DNA of 64,000 bases from Lachnospiraceae bacterium (GCA_902363835.1 CABJBM010000012.1:1-64000); one strand, 5' to 3'; shown: positions 1 to 7,625, counted from the first letter of the stretch. Notes: generated by a model from the sequence alone, not told the origin. Translations and numbers: made by a program.

Positions 1-47
1 GTTGCTTGTTTTGTTTTAAAATAATCTATGGTATTGTTTTTCGTCAT
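1..47 (-). CDS. Possible 5' end of a gene running off the left edge
   Basis: An ATG on the minus strand at 47 opens a frame of 15 codons (MTKNNTIDYFKTKQA) that is still open at the window edge. The ribosome site is weak (GTGG about 10 bases upstream), and a hairpin with a short T tract lies just upstream on the same strand. The stretch is too short to assign a family, so this could be a chance frame. Confidence 0.25.
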   Translation of the reverse strand, partial: MTKNNTIDYFKTKQA

Positions 48-64
48 AGTTAAATTTTACCACA

Positions 65-111
65 AAAATAGGACTTTCGATGCACGAACGTGCTTCGGAA
101 AGTCCTATTTT
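65..111. terminator. Hairpin terminator, probably bidirectional
   Basis: Perfect 14-bp arms (AAAATAGGACTTTC at 65-78, its complement at 98-111) enclose an inner GCACG-AA-CGTGC hairpin. Runs of T follow on both strands, which is typical of a bidirectional intrinsic terminator. Confidence 0.7.
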
Positions 112-195
112 ATTGAGGAGTTATTTCACAGCCCCTTGTTTTTTGTTTTGTGTCCTAATAAATAGAACGAAAAATAAATAAGGAGGCAAAACAAT

Positions 196-537
196 ATGTC
201 AAAGCGGAACCGAAATCTTCGGCTAGATGTCATGGTAACGCATGAGGAATTAGCCGCCATACGGTAATGCATGGCAGAAGTTAACAGTCAAAATCAGAGT
301 ACCTTTATCCGCAAAATGGCCATTGATGGATATGCCTTAAATGTTGACCTTGTGCCTGTAAAATAACTCCTATCACTGCAACGCCGAAACGTGAATAATC
401 TTTTCCAAATTTCTAAGTATGCAAAGGCTCATAATTCCTGCCAATCTAAAATTGCAGAACTGCAAAAAGGCTATGACGAGCTATGGAAACAGTATTCAAA
501 GCTCTTGGAACACCTTGCAAAGTTGATTATACTTTAG
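196..537 (+). pseudogene. mobC: Plasmid mobilization relaxosome protein MobC, broken by two stops
   Basis: Reading from the ATG at 196, behind AGGAGG at 181, the frame gives MSKRNRNLRLDVMVTHEEL and later STFIRKMAIDGYALNVDL, then a Lys/Glu-rich tail ending at 537. This is the layout of Firmicutes MobC proteins, which help the relaxase bind oriT. In-frame TAA codons at 265-267 and 364-366 interrupt it while the frame stays coherent on both sides, so the gene is recently dead. No relaxase is visible nearby. It marks a decayed integrative or mobilizable element. The family call rests on remembered MobC sequences. Confidence 0.75.
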
Positions 538-604
538 GACTTCGGGCCAAGTTGGCTGAAGTCAAATAAGGAATGAGCGACAGCAAAATGACGCAACATT
601 AGCC

Positions 605-701
605 GGATTTGGGGAGGCTCCCCAACAAGCAATTTTAAGGATTTTGCCGCAAGGGAAAATCCCCAAAATTTGCAAGTGTGTGTACACTTACCCTGCTTGC
701 C
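605..701 (+). other. oriT-like tract of stacked inverted repeats (mobile-element remnant)
   Basis: Three hairpins are stacked here: TTGGGGA-GGC-TCCCCAA at about 609-625, GGATTTT...AAAATCC at about 639-662, and the perfect AAGTGT-GTGT-ACACTT at 674-689. The last is followed directly by ACCCTGCTTGCC, which resembles the IncP/MobP nic core (TATCCTG). With the mobC remnant just upstream, this suggests a transfer-origin region. The order (oriT after mobC) is less usual, and function is unproven. Confidence 0.4.
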
Positions 702-792
702 ATTTAGCATAATTAGCTATTTTCGTTAATTTGCTGCTATTGGGATAATAATTGAAAGAATAACTGAAACACGTTATACTGAAATTAATCTT

Positions 793-833
793 TCTAATGC
801 GACAGCTATATGTCGCATTAGAGATGCTATAAT
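793..833 (+). promoter_or_regulatory. Perfect 12-bp-arm palindrome overlapping the promoter of the WYL regulator operon
   Basis: TCTAATGCGACA (793-804) and its exact complement TGTCGCATTAGA (811-822) are separated by gctata. A TATAAT -10 box follows at 828-833, and the palindrome covers the -35 position, where no good -35 hexamer is visible. This fits an operator for autoregulation or activation by the WYL protein encoded immediately downstream. Confidence 0.65.
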
Positions 834-858
834 CTTTATTACAATAAGGAGGGCATGA

Positions 859-1767
859 ATGCAGATTGAGCGTTTGGTACAAATGGTTTTTTATATAATA
901 AATCGTGAACAAGTTACGGCTAAAAAACTGGCAGATTATTTCAATGTATCAACAAGAACAATATACCGTGATATAAATACCCTAACTGTTGCGGGAATAC
1001 CTATAATATCTGCAAAGGGAACAGGCGGGGGGATTTCTTTAATAGACGGATACACGATTGATAAATCGTTGTTATCTAAAGAAGAACAGCAAAATATATT
1101 TCAAGGATTACAGATGTTACAGGCTACGAAATTTCCTAATGCAGAGATTACACTTAGCAAAATTGGTGCTATTTTTAGGAATGTTTTAGAACCTAAATGG
1201 TTAGAAGTTGATTTCACATATTGGGGAAGTGATGAAAAGCAAAAAGTCAGAATATCTGAATTGCAGTACGCAATCATCAATAAGCACCTTATAACATTTG
1301 ATTATTTTAACTCTGAGTTACAAACGTCAAATAGAATAATAGAGCCATTGCGATTAGTATTTAAGTCACACGCATGGTATATTGTTGGGTACTGCCGAAA
1401 TAAGCAAGACATCAGAATTTTTCGTCTGTCAAGAATGAAGGAAATTCAAATTATACCGGAAGTGTTTGAACGTGAATTACCTCAAGATTATTCATTAACA
1501 CCTAACTGCAACGAAGCAATTAATCTACCTGTTTTCAAATTAAAGTTTTCTCCTGAAATTGCTGTTAGGCTATTTGATGAATTTCAAGAAAATGAAGTTT
1601 CGGTATGTCCAGATGGTAGTTATATGGTGATATTTCAATATGAATTAAGTAATTGGACATTCAACCGCTTATTATCCTACGGGAAATATGTTGAAGTAAT
1701 TGAACCCAAAATAGCTCGCACTATGCTAAAAGAAAAGGCTTTAGAAATAGCTGGAATGTACGATTGA
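859..1767 (+). CDS. YafY-type transcriptional regulator (HTH + WYL domain)
   Basis: A 302-aa DNA-binding regulator. Residues 1-55 form a winged helix-turn-helix of the DeoR/HTH_11 type (TAKKLADYFNVSTRTIYRDI). The region from about 135 to the end is a WYL ligand-sensing domain, with RIIEPLRLVF and AWYIVGYCR. WYL proteins are usually one-component repressors or activators that sense a small ligand or nucleic acid. AAGGAGGG lies 5-12 bases before the ATG; an ATG at 855 is out of frame. It leads an apparent operon with two YciI-like genes (gaps under 50 bases). Its own promoter carries the palindrome at 793-822, so autoregulation is likely. The ligand is unknown. Confidence 0.85.
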   Translation: MQIERLVQMVFYIINREQVTAKKLADYFNVSTRTIYRDINTLTVAGIPIISAKGTGGGISLIDGYTIDKSLLSKEEQQNIFQGLQMLQATKFPNAEITLSKIGAIFRNVLEPKWLEVDFTYWGSDEKQKVRISELQYAIINKHLITFDYFNSELQTSNRIIEPLRLVFKSHAWYIVGYCRNKQDIRIFRLSRMKEIQIIPEVFERELPQDYSLTPNCNEAINLPVFKLKFSPEIAVRLFDEFQENEVSVCPDGSYMVIFQYELSNWTFNRLLSYGKYVEVIEPKIARTMLKEKALEIAGMYD

Positions 1768-1811
1768 CTTAGGAGATAAAATAAGCAAAATTCTTGAAAG
1801 GAGAAGAACAT

Positions 1812-2114
1812 ATGGAGAAATGGTTGTATGTTATGATAATTGAAAAGGGTAAATTGTATAACAAAGTTACCAAAGCGGTGGTTGAGCGGCACGTTGCAAA
1901 CTTAAAAAGTTTGGATGACAAAGGCAATTTGGAACTTGGCGGAGCATTTAAAGGTTATAAGGGAGTCGCTGGCATGTATATCCTTAAAGCCAATAGCTAC
2001 GAAGAAGCTGAAGAACTTTGCAAGTTGGAGCCGCTTGTTGTGGAAGGATATGCAACATATAAGCTAAAGGCATTACAAGTGGCTAACAGAGAAAATAACT
2101 ATTTACTATACTAA
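1812..2114 (+). CDS. YciI-like (YCII domain) small protein
   Basis: A 100-aa alpha/beta ferredoxin-like protein of the YciI/YCII type. The signature is a histidine in ERHVANLKSLDDKG followed by the GNLELGGAF strand and the EEAEELCKLEPLV segment, as in family members with His/Asp pairs. I start at the ATG at 1812 because AAAGGAGAAG sits 6 bases before it; the upstream TTG at 1794 would place that ribosome site inside the gene. YciI proteins are mostly uncharacterised and some are lyase- or dehalogenase-like. It is the second gene of the WYL-regulator operon. Confidence 0.75.
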   Translation: MEKWLYVMIIEKGKLYNKVTKAVVERHVANLKSLDDKGNLELGGAFKGYKGVAGMYILKANSYEEAEELCKLEPLVVEGYATYKLKALQVANRENNYLLY

Positions 2115-2133
2115 AAGCAAAAGGAGAATAACA

Positions 2134-2469
2134 ATGAATTTGAAAGAAGGCAGCATACTATATGTTAGAATTGATTACAAAACTGGGGATAAAGAAGAAA
2201 CACAGCAAGACGCTCTTGATTCTATGGAATATTTACAGCGTATTGCCCAAGAACGCTATCTTTTAGCAGGTATATTTGGAAATATGGAGATGGAGAACAT
2301 GGATGGAGCAATGATACTCTTTGAAGCCAAGGATTTTGAAGAAGCTCAAAGAATTGCTAATAACGATCCCCTCATCAAAAGAGAATTTTACCGATGTGAG
2401 GTACATCAGTGGAACTTAATGATCTTATCAGAAGTACCAACAAATAAGTATTATCCTCGTGCACAGTAG
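2134..2469 (+). CDS. YciI-like protein, second copy
   Basis: A 111-aa protein with the same plan as its neighbour: an N-terminal strand (YVRIDYK), a helix (ALDSMEYLQRIAQERYLL), GIFGNMEMENMDGAMILFEA, then EEAQRIANNDPLIKREF. The usual histidine of the HxxHL-type helix is not evident here, so it may be a non-catalytic partner of the first copy; a heteromer is my inference. AAAGGAG precedes the ATG. A terminator follows at 2605-2638, closing a three-gene unit with the WYL regulator. Confidence 0.65.
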   Translation: MNLKEGSILYVRIDYKTGDKEETQQDALDSMEYLQRIAQERYLLAGIFGNMEMENMDGAMILFEAKDFEEAQRIANNDPLIKREFYRCEVHQWNLMILSEVPTNKYYPRAQ

Positions 2470-2604
2470 GACTTAATTACAGATTCCGAGCCAATTTACC
2501 TGAAGTGACAGCACAATAAAATATGAAAATGCCCGCCGCTTATGCGGAAAAGAAAAAACGTTGCTCGGCGGGGCGTAGCTAAGCTATAAAAATGTATTGC
2601 CACT
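2470..2604. other. Gene-free stretch with mobile-element-like sequence
   Basis: No gene is seen here. The start (GGACTT...CCAATTTACCTGAAGT, about 2469-2506) resembles the sequence just after mobC (GGACTTC...CCAAGTTGGCTGAAGTC, 538-563). A GC-rich imperfect hairpin (GCCCGCCG at about 2532 with CGGCGGGGC at about 2566) follows. It may be leftover flank of the element that carried mobC. Confidence 0.3.
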
Positions 2605-2645
2605 GAACAGCGGTTTTGAGAAATTAAATCCGCTGTTCTTTATTT
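2605..2645 (+). terminator. Intrinsic terminator of the WYL/YciI operon
   Basis: GAACAGCGG (2605-2613) pairs exactly with CCGCTGTTC (2630-2638), followed by TTTATTTAT. Beyond it, 2646-2845 holds no gene that I can see. Confidence 0.7.
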
Positions 2646-2845
2646 ATGGAGAGTTTGGTTTATTGCACCCTTTTATAAGACATATCGGCATTAAGGAAAA
2701 ATGATGCCATGTCTTATTATGCTCATTTACATCTATACAACAGGTCGCAAAGCAAGGGTTGCGGCCTGATCTCAACCAAGTTCACTCAATTTGTTCCTAT
2801 AACGCTGTCATGGTTTATTCTTGAAAATAATTTTTAAAATTAATC

Positions 2846-2888
2846 TTGACAAATACAAATATAGGAATTATAATTAGAATAATTCTAA
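2846..2888 (+). promoter_or_regulatory. Consensus promoter with PerR/Fur-type box
   Basis: TTGACA (2846-2851), a 17-bp spacer and TATAAT (2869-2874) form a near-perfect sigma-A promoter. Overlapping its -10 and start region is TTAGAAT-A-ATTCTAA (2874-2888), a perfect 7-1-7 palindrome with the layout of PerR/Fur/Zur boxes. Binding there would block transcription of the Fur-family gene 16 bases downstream, so autorepression is likely. Confidence 0.8.
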
Positions 2889-2903
2889 AATAGAGGTAAT
2901 GAT

Positions 2904-3278
2904 ATGACTACTTATTCAACACTAATTCTTAATATTATTAATTCATCAGACGATCACCTTACTGCGGAACAGATTTATCTAAAGTTAAAAGAGACTTCCT
3001 CAAAGATAGTGTTAGCTACTGTATACAATAATTTAAACACACTATATGAGAGTAAGCTCATTCGTAAGGTTATAATAGAGGGCAGTCCAGATAGATATGA
3101 TAAAAACATCATAAGACACGATCATCTAGTCTGTAAACAATGTGGACGATTATCCGATATTGTACTTAAAGATCTGACAGTTAATTTAGAAGAAGAAATT
3201 GGAGAAGCAATTCTCTCCTATGATTTAAAGGTTAGCTACATTTGCCCTTCCTGCAGACAGGGAAAAGTGAGCAAATAA
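2904..3278 (+). CDS. Fur-family metalloregulator, PerR-like
   Basis: A 124-aa repressor. A winged helix occupies about residues 10-65 (LATVYNNLNTLYESKLI) and a dimerisation domain follows. Two CxxC pairs, C77/C80 and C114/C117, form the structural zinc site. Candidate regulatory ligands match the PerR set: H18 (DDHLTAEQIY), D66, H72, H74 and D85. The aspartate in RLSDIV is the PerR form; Fur proteins usually carry Glu there. It could therefore sense peroxide, but Zur or Fur function cannot be excluded from sequence. It has its own 7-1-7 box, and the QueD-like gene begins 49 bases downstream in the same direction. Confidence 0.85.
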   Translation: MTTYSTLILNIINSSDDHLTAEQIYLKLKETSSKIVLATVYNNLNTLYESKLIRKVIIEGSPDRYDKNIIRHDHLVCKQCGRLSDIVLKDLTVNLEEEIGEAILSYDLKVSYICPSCRQGKVSK

Positions 3279-3327
3279 GCATGACTCCAAGGAGTATGTG
3301 CTTAAAATATAAAAGGAGGTATTATAT

Positions 3328-3804
3328 ATGAGATCTATAACTAAACTAAACATTCAGTACTCCCATCGTTTCCTTAATTATGAGGGAGAGGCTCAGTATC
3401 TTCACGGACATACCGGATTACTTACCATTGAAGTTGATGGCGACGTTGACGGCAGAACAGGCTTTGTGTATCCCTGCAACAGTATCAAACGCATTGCCTG
3501 GGATTACTTAAAGAACTTTGATCATGCTTTGATCTTACAGAAAGAAGATCCTATCTTACCCGAAATCTTAAAAGTTTATGAAGCACAGGGAATCCGTGAC
3601 GGTGCAGAAACAAATACCATGGTTGGCGAGCCATTTGATACCGCCTTGGCAAAAGCTTATCCGGAGTGCCGCCTTGTGGTAGTTGAGAAAGTTGCTACCT
3701 GCGAAAATCTCATTGAGGTTTTCTACAGTCTGCTAAAAGACAAATTGAACATAAAGAAAATGACTTTCGCTTCCGGCGACAATTGTGCTTCCGCGGAATT
3801 CTAA
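3328..3804 (+). CDS. 6-pyruvoyl-tetrahydropterin synthase / QueD-like protein without the catalytic cysteine
   Basis: A 158-aa T-fold protein. The zinc histidines are present: H13 in YSHRF, and H26 and H28 in LHGHTG. The FDHALIL segment around residue 67 matches the catalytic LDHxxLN motif, and TCENL matches the TxEN pterin-binding loop. The cysteine four residues before the HGH motif, the catalytic base in QueD (Cys27 in E. coli), is Ala22 here. The protein is longer than QueD (about 120 aa) because of an insert around residues 75-110. GGAGG precedes the ATG. It lies behind the Fur-family regulator and may be co-transcribed with it. QueD paralogues under Zur control are known in some bacteria. 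The reaction is uncertain. Confidence 0.75.
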   Translation: MRSITKLNIQYSHRFLNYEGEAQYLHGHTGLLTIEVDGDVDGRTGFVYPCNSIKRIAWDYLKNFDHALILQKEDPILPEILKVYEAQGIRDGAETNTMVGEPFDTALAKAYPECRLVVVEKVATCENLIEVFYSLLKDKLNIKKMTFASGDNCASAEF

Positions 3805-3910
3805 ACATCTTTTGACCAATTAAAAGAAAATGGGGTTGTCATAGAAATAGATGAAGAATCTTAAACTCCCCCCTCTGTCAAGCAGACCAATTTAAAAATA
3901 AAAAATTTTT

Positions 3911-3950
3911 GTATCTCCAATCATGATTGCATGGTTGGAGATATTTTTAT
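3911..3950 (+). terminator. Intrinsic terminator after the QueD-like gene
   Basis: TATCTCCAA (3912-3920) pairs with TTGGAGATA (3935-3943), with an inner CATG pair, followed by TTTTTAT. It closes the Fur/QueD-like unit. Confidence 0.75.
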
Positions 3951-3961
3951 GCTACTCTTTT

Positions 3962-4200
3962 TTACAAGTAATTTCTGTATTCCAAAGGCATCATAAAATT
4001 AAGCCGTTTTTGATATTCACGGCTATTCTAATGCTCGATGTAATTGATCACCGCTTCTTCTAATTCTCCATAAAAGTTAAAGTTCCTTTAATAATATATC
4101 TCTGATTTCAACATCCCTCGGAGGATTCCACTGATCCCTTGTTTCTATACAACGTGATACTTGTGGCATACTCTGGATCATCCCAACTTCATCAAGCCTA
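3962..4200 (-). pseudogene. IS3-family transposase OrfB C-terminus, degraded remnant
   Basis: The minus strand reads RLDEVGMIQSMPQVSRCIE, then, after a one-base frameshift near 4085, NFYGELEEAVINYIEH-stop-NSREYQKRL...PLEYRNYL and a stop at 3962. The pattern (xxQSMSRxGxCxDN, then EELExAIxxYIxxYN, KRL and PxEYR) is the end of the DDE integrase domain of IS3-family OrfB proteins. The catalytic Glu region is scrambled. No inverted repeats or OrfA were found. The stretch from 4200 to 4400 holds nothing else that I recognise. Confidence 0.65.
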
Positions 4201-4401
4201 TTTTTCTACTCTTGTGATGTATTCTAAGATCCAGGGTTACAGTAAATTGGTTTTGCATCATGTTTCTTCTTGCTTATATAAGCTATCCTTTCTAACCAGA
4301 CAGTTCCATTAAAAGCAAGTATAGCGTTAACTTAGATATGGAAGAAGACTACCCCTCGAAACTAAAAATACCTTTTTAGCTTACTTTCCAGATAATTTCT
4401 T

Positions 4402-4430
4402 TTGATTTTTCAAACATATGTTTGTATAAT
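4402..4430 (+). promoter_or_regulatory. Promoter with LexA-like SOS box
   Basis: TTGATT (4402-4407), a 17-bp spacer and TATAAT (4425-4430). The spacer contains the perfect palindrome CAAACATATGTTTG (4411-4424), two symmetrical changes away from the Bacillus LexA consensus CGAACATATGTTCG. Its position directly against the -10 box is where a LexA repressor would act. Confidence 0.6.
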
Positions 4431-4459
4431 CTCCTTAAATCTTGGAGGTGATATCAGTC

Positions 4460-4639
4460 ATGGTAGGAATATGCGGTCTTGCGCCGAATACAAATCAATA
4501 TCCTAACTACAATGCAGATACAAGGAGCTGTGCTGCCAATAATCATGTGCGTGAATTTTTCAAAGAACCAGGTGAAAATAAAGAAAAAACAGAATACAAA
4601 AGAAAATCACGATGGTATGAGAAGTATTATAAAAGGTAG
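4460..4639 (+). CDS. 59-aa protein under a LexA-like box, unknown function
   Basis: An ATG at 4460 with GGAGGTGAT 8-16 bases upstream opens a 59-codon frame: MVGICGLAPNTNQYPNY, then a central segment with a second Cys, then a strongly basic, aromatic tail (KRKSRWYEKYYKR). I do not recognise it; no signal peptide or membrane segment is visible. It has its own promoter with a LexA-like palindrome, and its stop codon lies inside the stem of a terminator, so it is a compact single-gene unit. By position it could be an SOS-induced small protein; this is inference. A TTG at 4442 in frame overlaps the ribosome site and is unlikely as start. Confidence 0.55.
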   Translation: MVGICGLAPNTNQYPNYNADTRSCAANNHVREFFKEPGENKEKTEYKRKSRWYEKYYKR

Positions 4640-4664
4640 AGGAACAGTTCCCCTACCTTCTTTT
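4633..4664 (+). terminator. Intrinsic terminator overlapping the 59-aa gene's stop
   Basis: AAGGTAG-a-GGAAC (4633-4645), a one-base loop, then GTTCC-c-CTACCTT (4647-4659) and CTTTTC. The TAG stop codon is part of the 5' arm. The gap 4665-4980 shows only a small AGTGCC-TAA-GGGCACT hairpin near 4692 and no gene. Confidence 0.75.
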
Positions 4665-4980
4665 CGTAGAATAACATTCATATTACTTCAGAGTGCCTAA
4701 GGGCACTTTGACTGGTTTTCTTGCTATCACTTCACTCTTTTACCCTTAATATGCCACACACTCTAAATGCCTTGAAAGTACAATAATCCATCTTAAAAAG
4801 CTGAAATACAGATTAACTCCATAATGACTTTCCTGAGAAATTTAAGTTAGCAAATGATCCGGTTCTAACTTCCTGGAGAATAAGAAACACTTCTGGTTAT
4901 CGTTGTTTGTTTTCTGTTTCAGAAAAGTGAATGGGCAGCCATCTTGCGTCAAGATTTCTCATTGCAGTAATCACTTAAGT

Positions 4981-6303
4981 TTAATCACCTGTACCACAAG
5001 CCACAGGATCATCAACTTCCCTATGCTCTTTAGCGAATTCGGGATCACGGATACGACCAACGATAATGATTGCTACAATGAAAATAGTAAACGTAAACAC
5101 AAATGGCAAGCGGCGGTCAATACTTGATAACCAGCCCGCAAAGTAGCCAAATGGTGAGGCAAACGCAATAGTAAAGGACATAATCAAAGCATTAATACGA
5201 GCCCGCTCCTTGGGATTAATGTTTAGCTGGAGCAACGCATCTTTACGAGGCATTACGAGAGCACTGGCTACTGCCGCAACAAAGACATAAATGATAATAA
5301 ACGGTATGCTACCAATGGGAGCCAATATAAGAAGAATTGAGCACGCAGCATACAATACCAGGCCGATCCACATAGGTATCCGGAATTTTACAAATTCCAA
5401 GCGATGCTGTATTCCAATCATAAAAATCAACATCACAGCCGCATTCAAAATAGGAAAAAATGCCAGATAACGGTCTGCTATGCCTAGTCTTTGTGTTACA
5501 TACAGGCTAAAGAAGTTGGCACTGACAAGATTCGTTATATGTAATATCACAGAGACAATAAGCACTTTCATAATCTCTTTATCTCTCAGCACTTTGGGTA
5601 TCAGATCCTTGTATTCATATAACATCTGTAAAACAGGAGTATCTTTTGTCTCGTTCATACGAATCTTTCCTTGCTGAGTTTCATTACAATGCCGAAAAGT
5701 AATAATCACCTTAATCAGCATATTCACAGCAAAAATAAAATATAAAACGCGTACAACCGGAACCATAGTAAAGGAATTTATCAACAATCCCGAAATTGGT
5801 GCAAAAAAGACTGCAACCAGGCCTCCTATGTTCACCCAGGTATATATTCCTAATAAATCCTTGGAATCTGCATCTTCAATCAATAAGCAAAACCATGCTG
5901 TCTGGTTAATCTGCTCAAAGCTGTTAAATAAAACTGCAATTAAGAAGAACCAAAAATTTCCTGATATGGACCATATCAGGCATGCAACACACCAGCCAAA
6001 GAAATCACCCATCATGGTTGTAAATTTTCGCCCAAACTTATCTGTGATTATACCGCCAAAGAAAGAAAAAAACACCTGAACAAACATAGCAACCGACAGA
6101 ATCAGTCCAATTTGAACATCCGTTATTCCCTGCGTGTACATATACAGTGTGGCAAAGGGGGCGATTAAGTTATACGGAATCCCCCAGAGAGGCTCCATCA
6201 AAATTAGAGTTTTGGGATTTCCTTTGTTATGTTTTAATAATTCAATTAGCGGGTGCTTCCGCAGAGTTTTTATTTTTTGTACTGTATTCACTGGTTTCTC
6301 CAT
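4981..6303 (-). CDS. Major facilitator superfamily transporter
   Basis: A 440-aa integral membrane protein with about 12 predicted transmembrane segments. The MFS loop 2-3 signature appears as GGIITDKFGRKF near residue 85. A second-half loop (VMPRKDALLQLNINPKERARINAL) follows the RA..N pattern of some drug or sugar efflux carriers. The substrate cannot be told. The ribosome site before the ATG at 6303 is poor, so the exact start is uncertain. A TATAAT on the minus strand lies about 75 bases upstream of the start without a clear -35. It is flanked by accessory genes. Confidence 0.8.
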   Translation of the reverse strand: MEKPVNTVQKIKTLRKHPLIELLKHNKGNPKTLILMEPLWGIPYNLIAPFATLYMYTQGITDVQIGLILSVAMFVQVFFSFFGGIITDKFGRKFTTMMGDFFGWCVACLIWSISGNFWFFLIAVLFNSFEQINQTAWFCLLIEDADSKDLLGIYTWVNIGGLVAVFFAPISGLLINSFTMVPVVRVLYFIFAVNMLIKVIITFRHCNETQQGKIRMNETKDTPVLQMLYEYKDLIPKVLRDKEIMKVLIVSVILHITNLVSANFFSLYVTQRLGIADRYLAFFPILNAAVMLIFMIGIQHRLEFVKFRIPMWIGLVLYAACSILLILAPIGSIPFIIIYVFVAAVASALVMPRKDALLQLNINPKERARINALIMSFTIAFASPFGYFAGWLSSIDRRLPFVFTFTIFIVAIIIVGRIRDPEFAKEHREVDDPVACGTGD

Positions 6304-6563
6304 TCTACGATTGTTTCTACATTCATGGCTGTTCAGTCAACTTCTAAGGATGGGGACAAGGCGATGTAGACAATATTATACCAGCCATTTTTCCACGCCT
6401 CGGTTCCGGGATGAATTTCTGTTAATCTGAGGCTTACATATCAATCCCCACTGTTATCTCTCCAGGATAGTCCGCCTTATCTTTTCGAGATAATAAGACA
6501 CAAGTTTCCACATGCCTCGAGAGGATAGAATGAATGTCAATTCACTCATGGATTATTATATTA

Positions 6564-7253
6564 CTATAAAATGGATTTTAAGTAATCTAATAAATCTGAT
6601 TTAGATAGAGGGTCTGCATGGCTTAAAATGCAATAATTACAATCCATACTTTCTATCAAGTTTATCAATATTTTTAATTTTTCTTTATCCATATACCCAT
6701 CATTGAAGAAATCTTCGCTTGTTGAATCTCCTAAAAACAATATTTTTTCCTCAGGAATATAGATAAGCACTGTATCTTCCGAATGGGGAGAAACCGTATG
6801 AAAAATCTTTGCATTCATTCCACCAAGATTAAAGGTAAGCTCTTTTTCAAATTGAATATCCGACAGGACGACAATAATTCCCTTATTTTCCGCATATTAT
6901 CTCCCGATACACTCATCATCTGTTTTTATAAATTCTATATATTCATTATCAGATAGTTTTGCAATTTCCTGATTCAAAAACTCATTGGTTTTACGGTGTG
7001 CAATAGATAATCCGTTAATATGATGCATTCCAAATGTATGATCCCAATGCCAATGAGTAATCACTGTGAAATCTGGTTTTTTTAGTTTCTCTATTTCTAA
7101 GGTTTTATAAAATTCATCAACATGGCTTTCCGAGTTTCCTGCATCAATAGCGAGTGCTATCTTTTCACCTTTTATATAAGCCAGCATAGGTCGATCAGTC
7201 TCTGGTTGATGTGGATAATAAAATATTCTGTTGCTTATTTTCTTTAGCCCCAT
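6564..7253 (-). pseudogene. MBL-fold metallo-hydrolase interrupted by an in-frame stop
   Basis: The frame from the ATG at 7253 carries the metallo-beta-lactamase motif THWHWDHTFG (HxHxDH) near residue 65. It stops at a TAA (6897-6899), then continues in the same frame through FNLGGMNAKIFHTVSPHSEDT, FLGDS and CILSHADPLS to 6564. The second half carries the later MBL motifs (H.., GDS, SHAD). The single stop therefore splits one ~229-codon gene. Its start overlaps the stop of the deaminase-like gene (7244-7246), as in a coupled operon. Substrate unknown. A sequencing error is possible, but the neighbour is also broken. Confidence 0.8.
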
Positions 7254-7625
7254 TTGCTATCCCACCTTTCTGGTAATAAATCTTTCAGCGGAACTTCTTT
7301 CATTTCAGGTAACACAGTTTTAGTTTCCATATTTCGGTCGTCTATCTGTGCTATAAATTCCCTACACCTTCCACATGGCGGAAGAATATTCCCATCTTCA
7401 TACACAGCGACAATCCTTTTAATCGCTGTTTCATTGTTCTTTACCATTTCAGAGATTGCTGACTGCTCAGCGCATAAACCGATAGAGCATGGCAAGTCAA
7501 TACATATTCCCGTAAATATTTTACCTTCATTTGTCTCCAACGCACATGCAACATGTCCCGAAGTTACGTAGTTTTTTATGATTAATTATACTGAAAGCAA
7601 TTTGATATAGTTCTTGTTTATTCAT
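7244..7625 (-). pseudogene. Cytidine / blasticidin-S deaminase-like gene with a frameshift
   Basis: The start at 7625 (ATG, AGAAGAAA before it) reads MNKQELYQIAFSIINHKKLR and then shifts frame. From about 7566 the correct frame is HVACALETNEGKIFTG, then IGLCAEQSAI (zinc-binding CAE) and ILPPCGRCREFI (PCxxC), ending SKWG at 7244. These are the signatures of the cytidine deaminase fold, closest to small stand-alone deaminases annotated as blasticidin-S-deaminase-like. A one- or two-base indel near 7566 disrupts it. If the downstream ATG at 7540 were used, the product would lack the first helix but keep the catalytic residues. Confidence 0.8.

Noticed and set aside
3279..3327. preQ1 riboswitch before the QueD-like gene
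   Set aside because: The gap is only 49 bases and shows just a small ACTCC-AA-GGAGT hairpin without the preQ1 core.
6564..7253. Two separate metallo-hydrolase genes
   Set aside because: Both halves are in the same frame with only one TAA between them and the motifs continue in order, so they are one interrupted gene.
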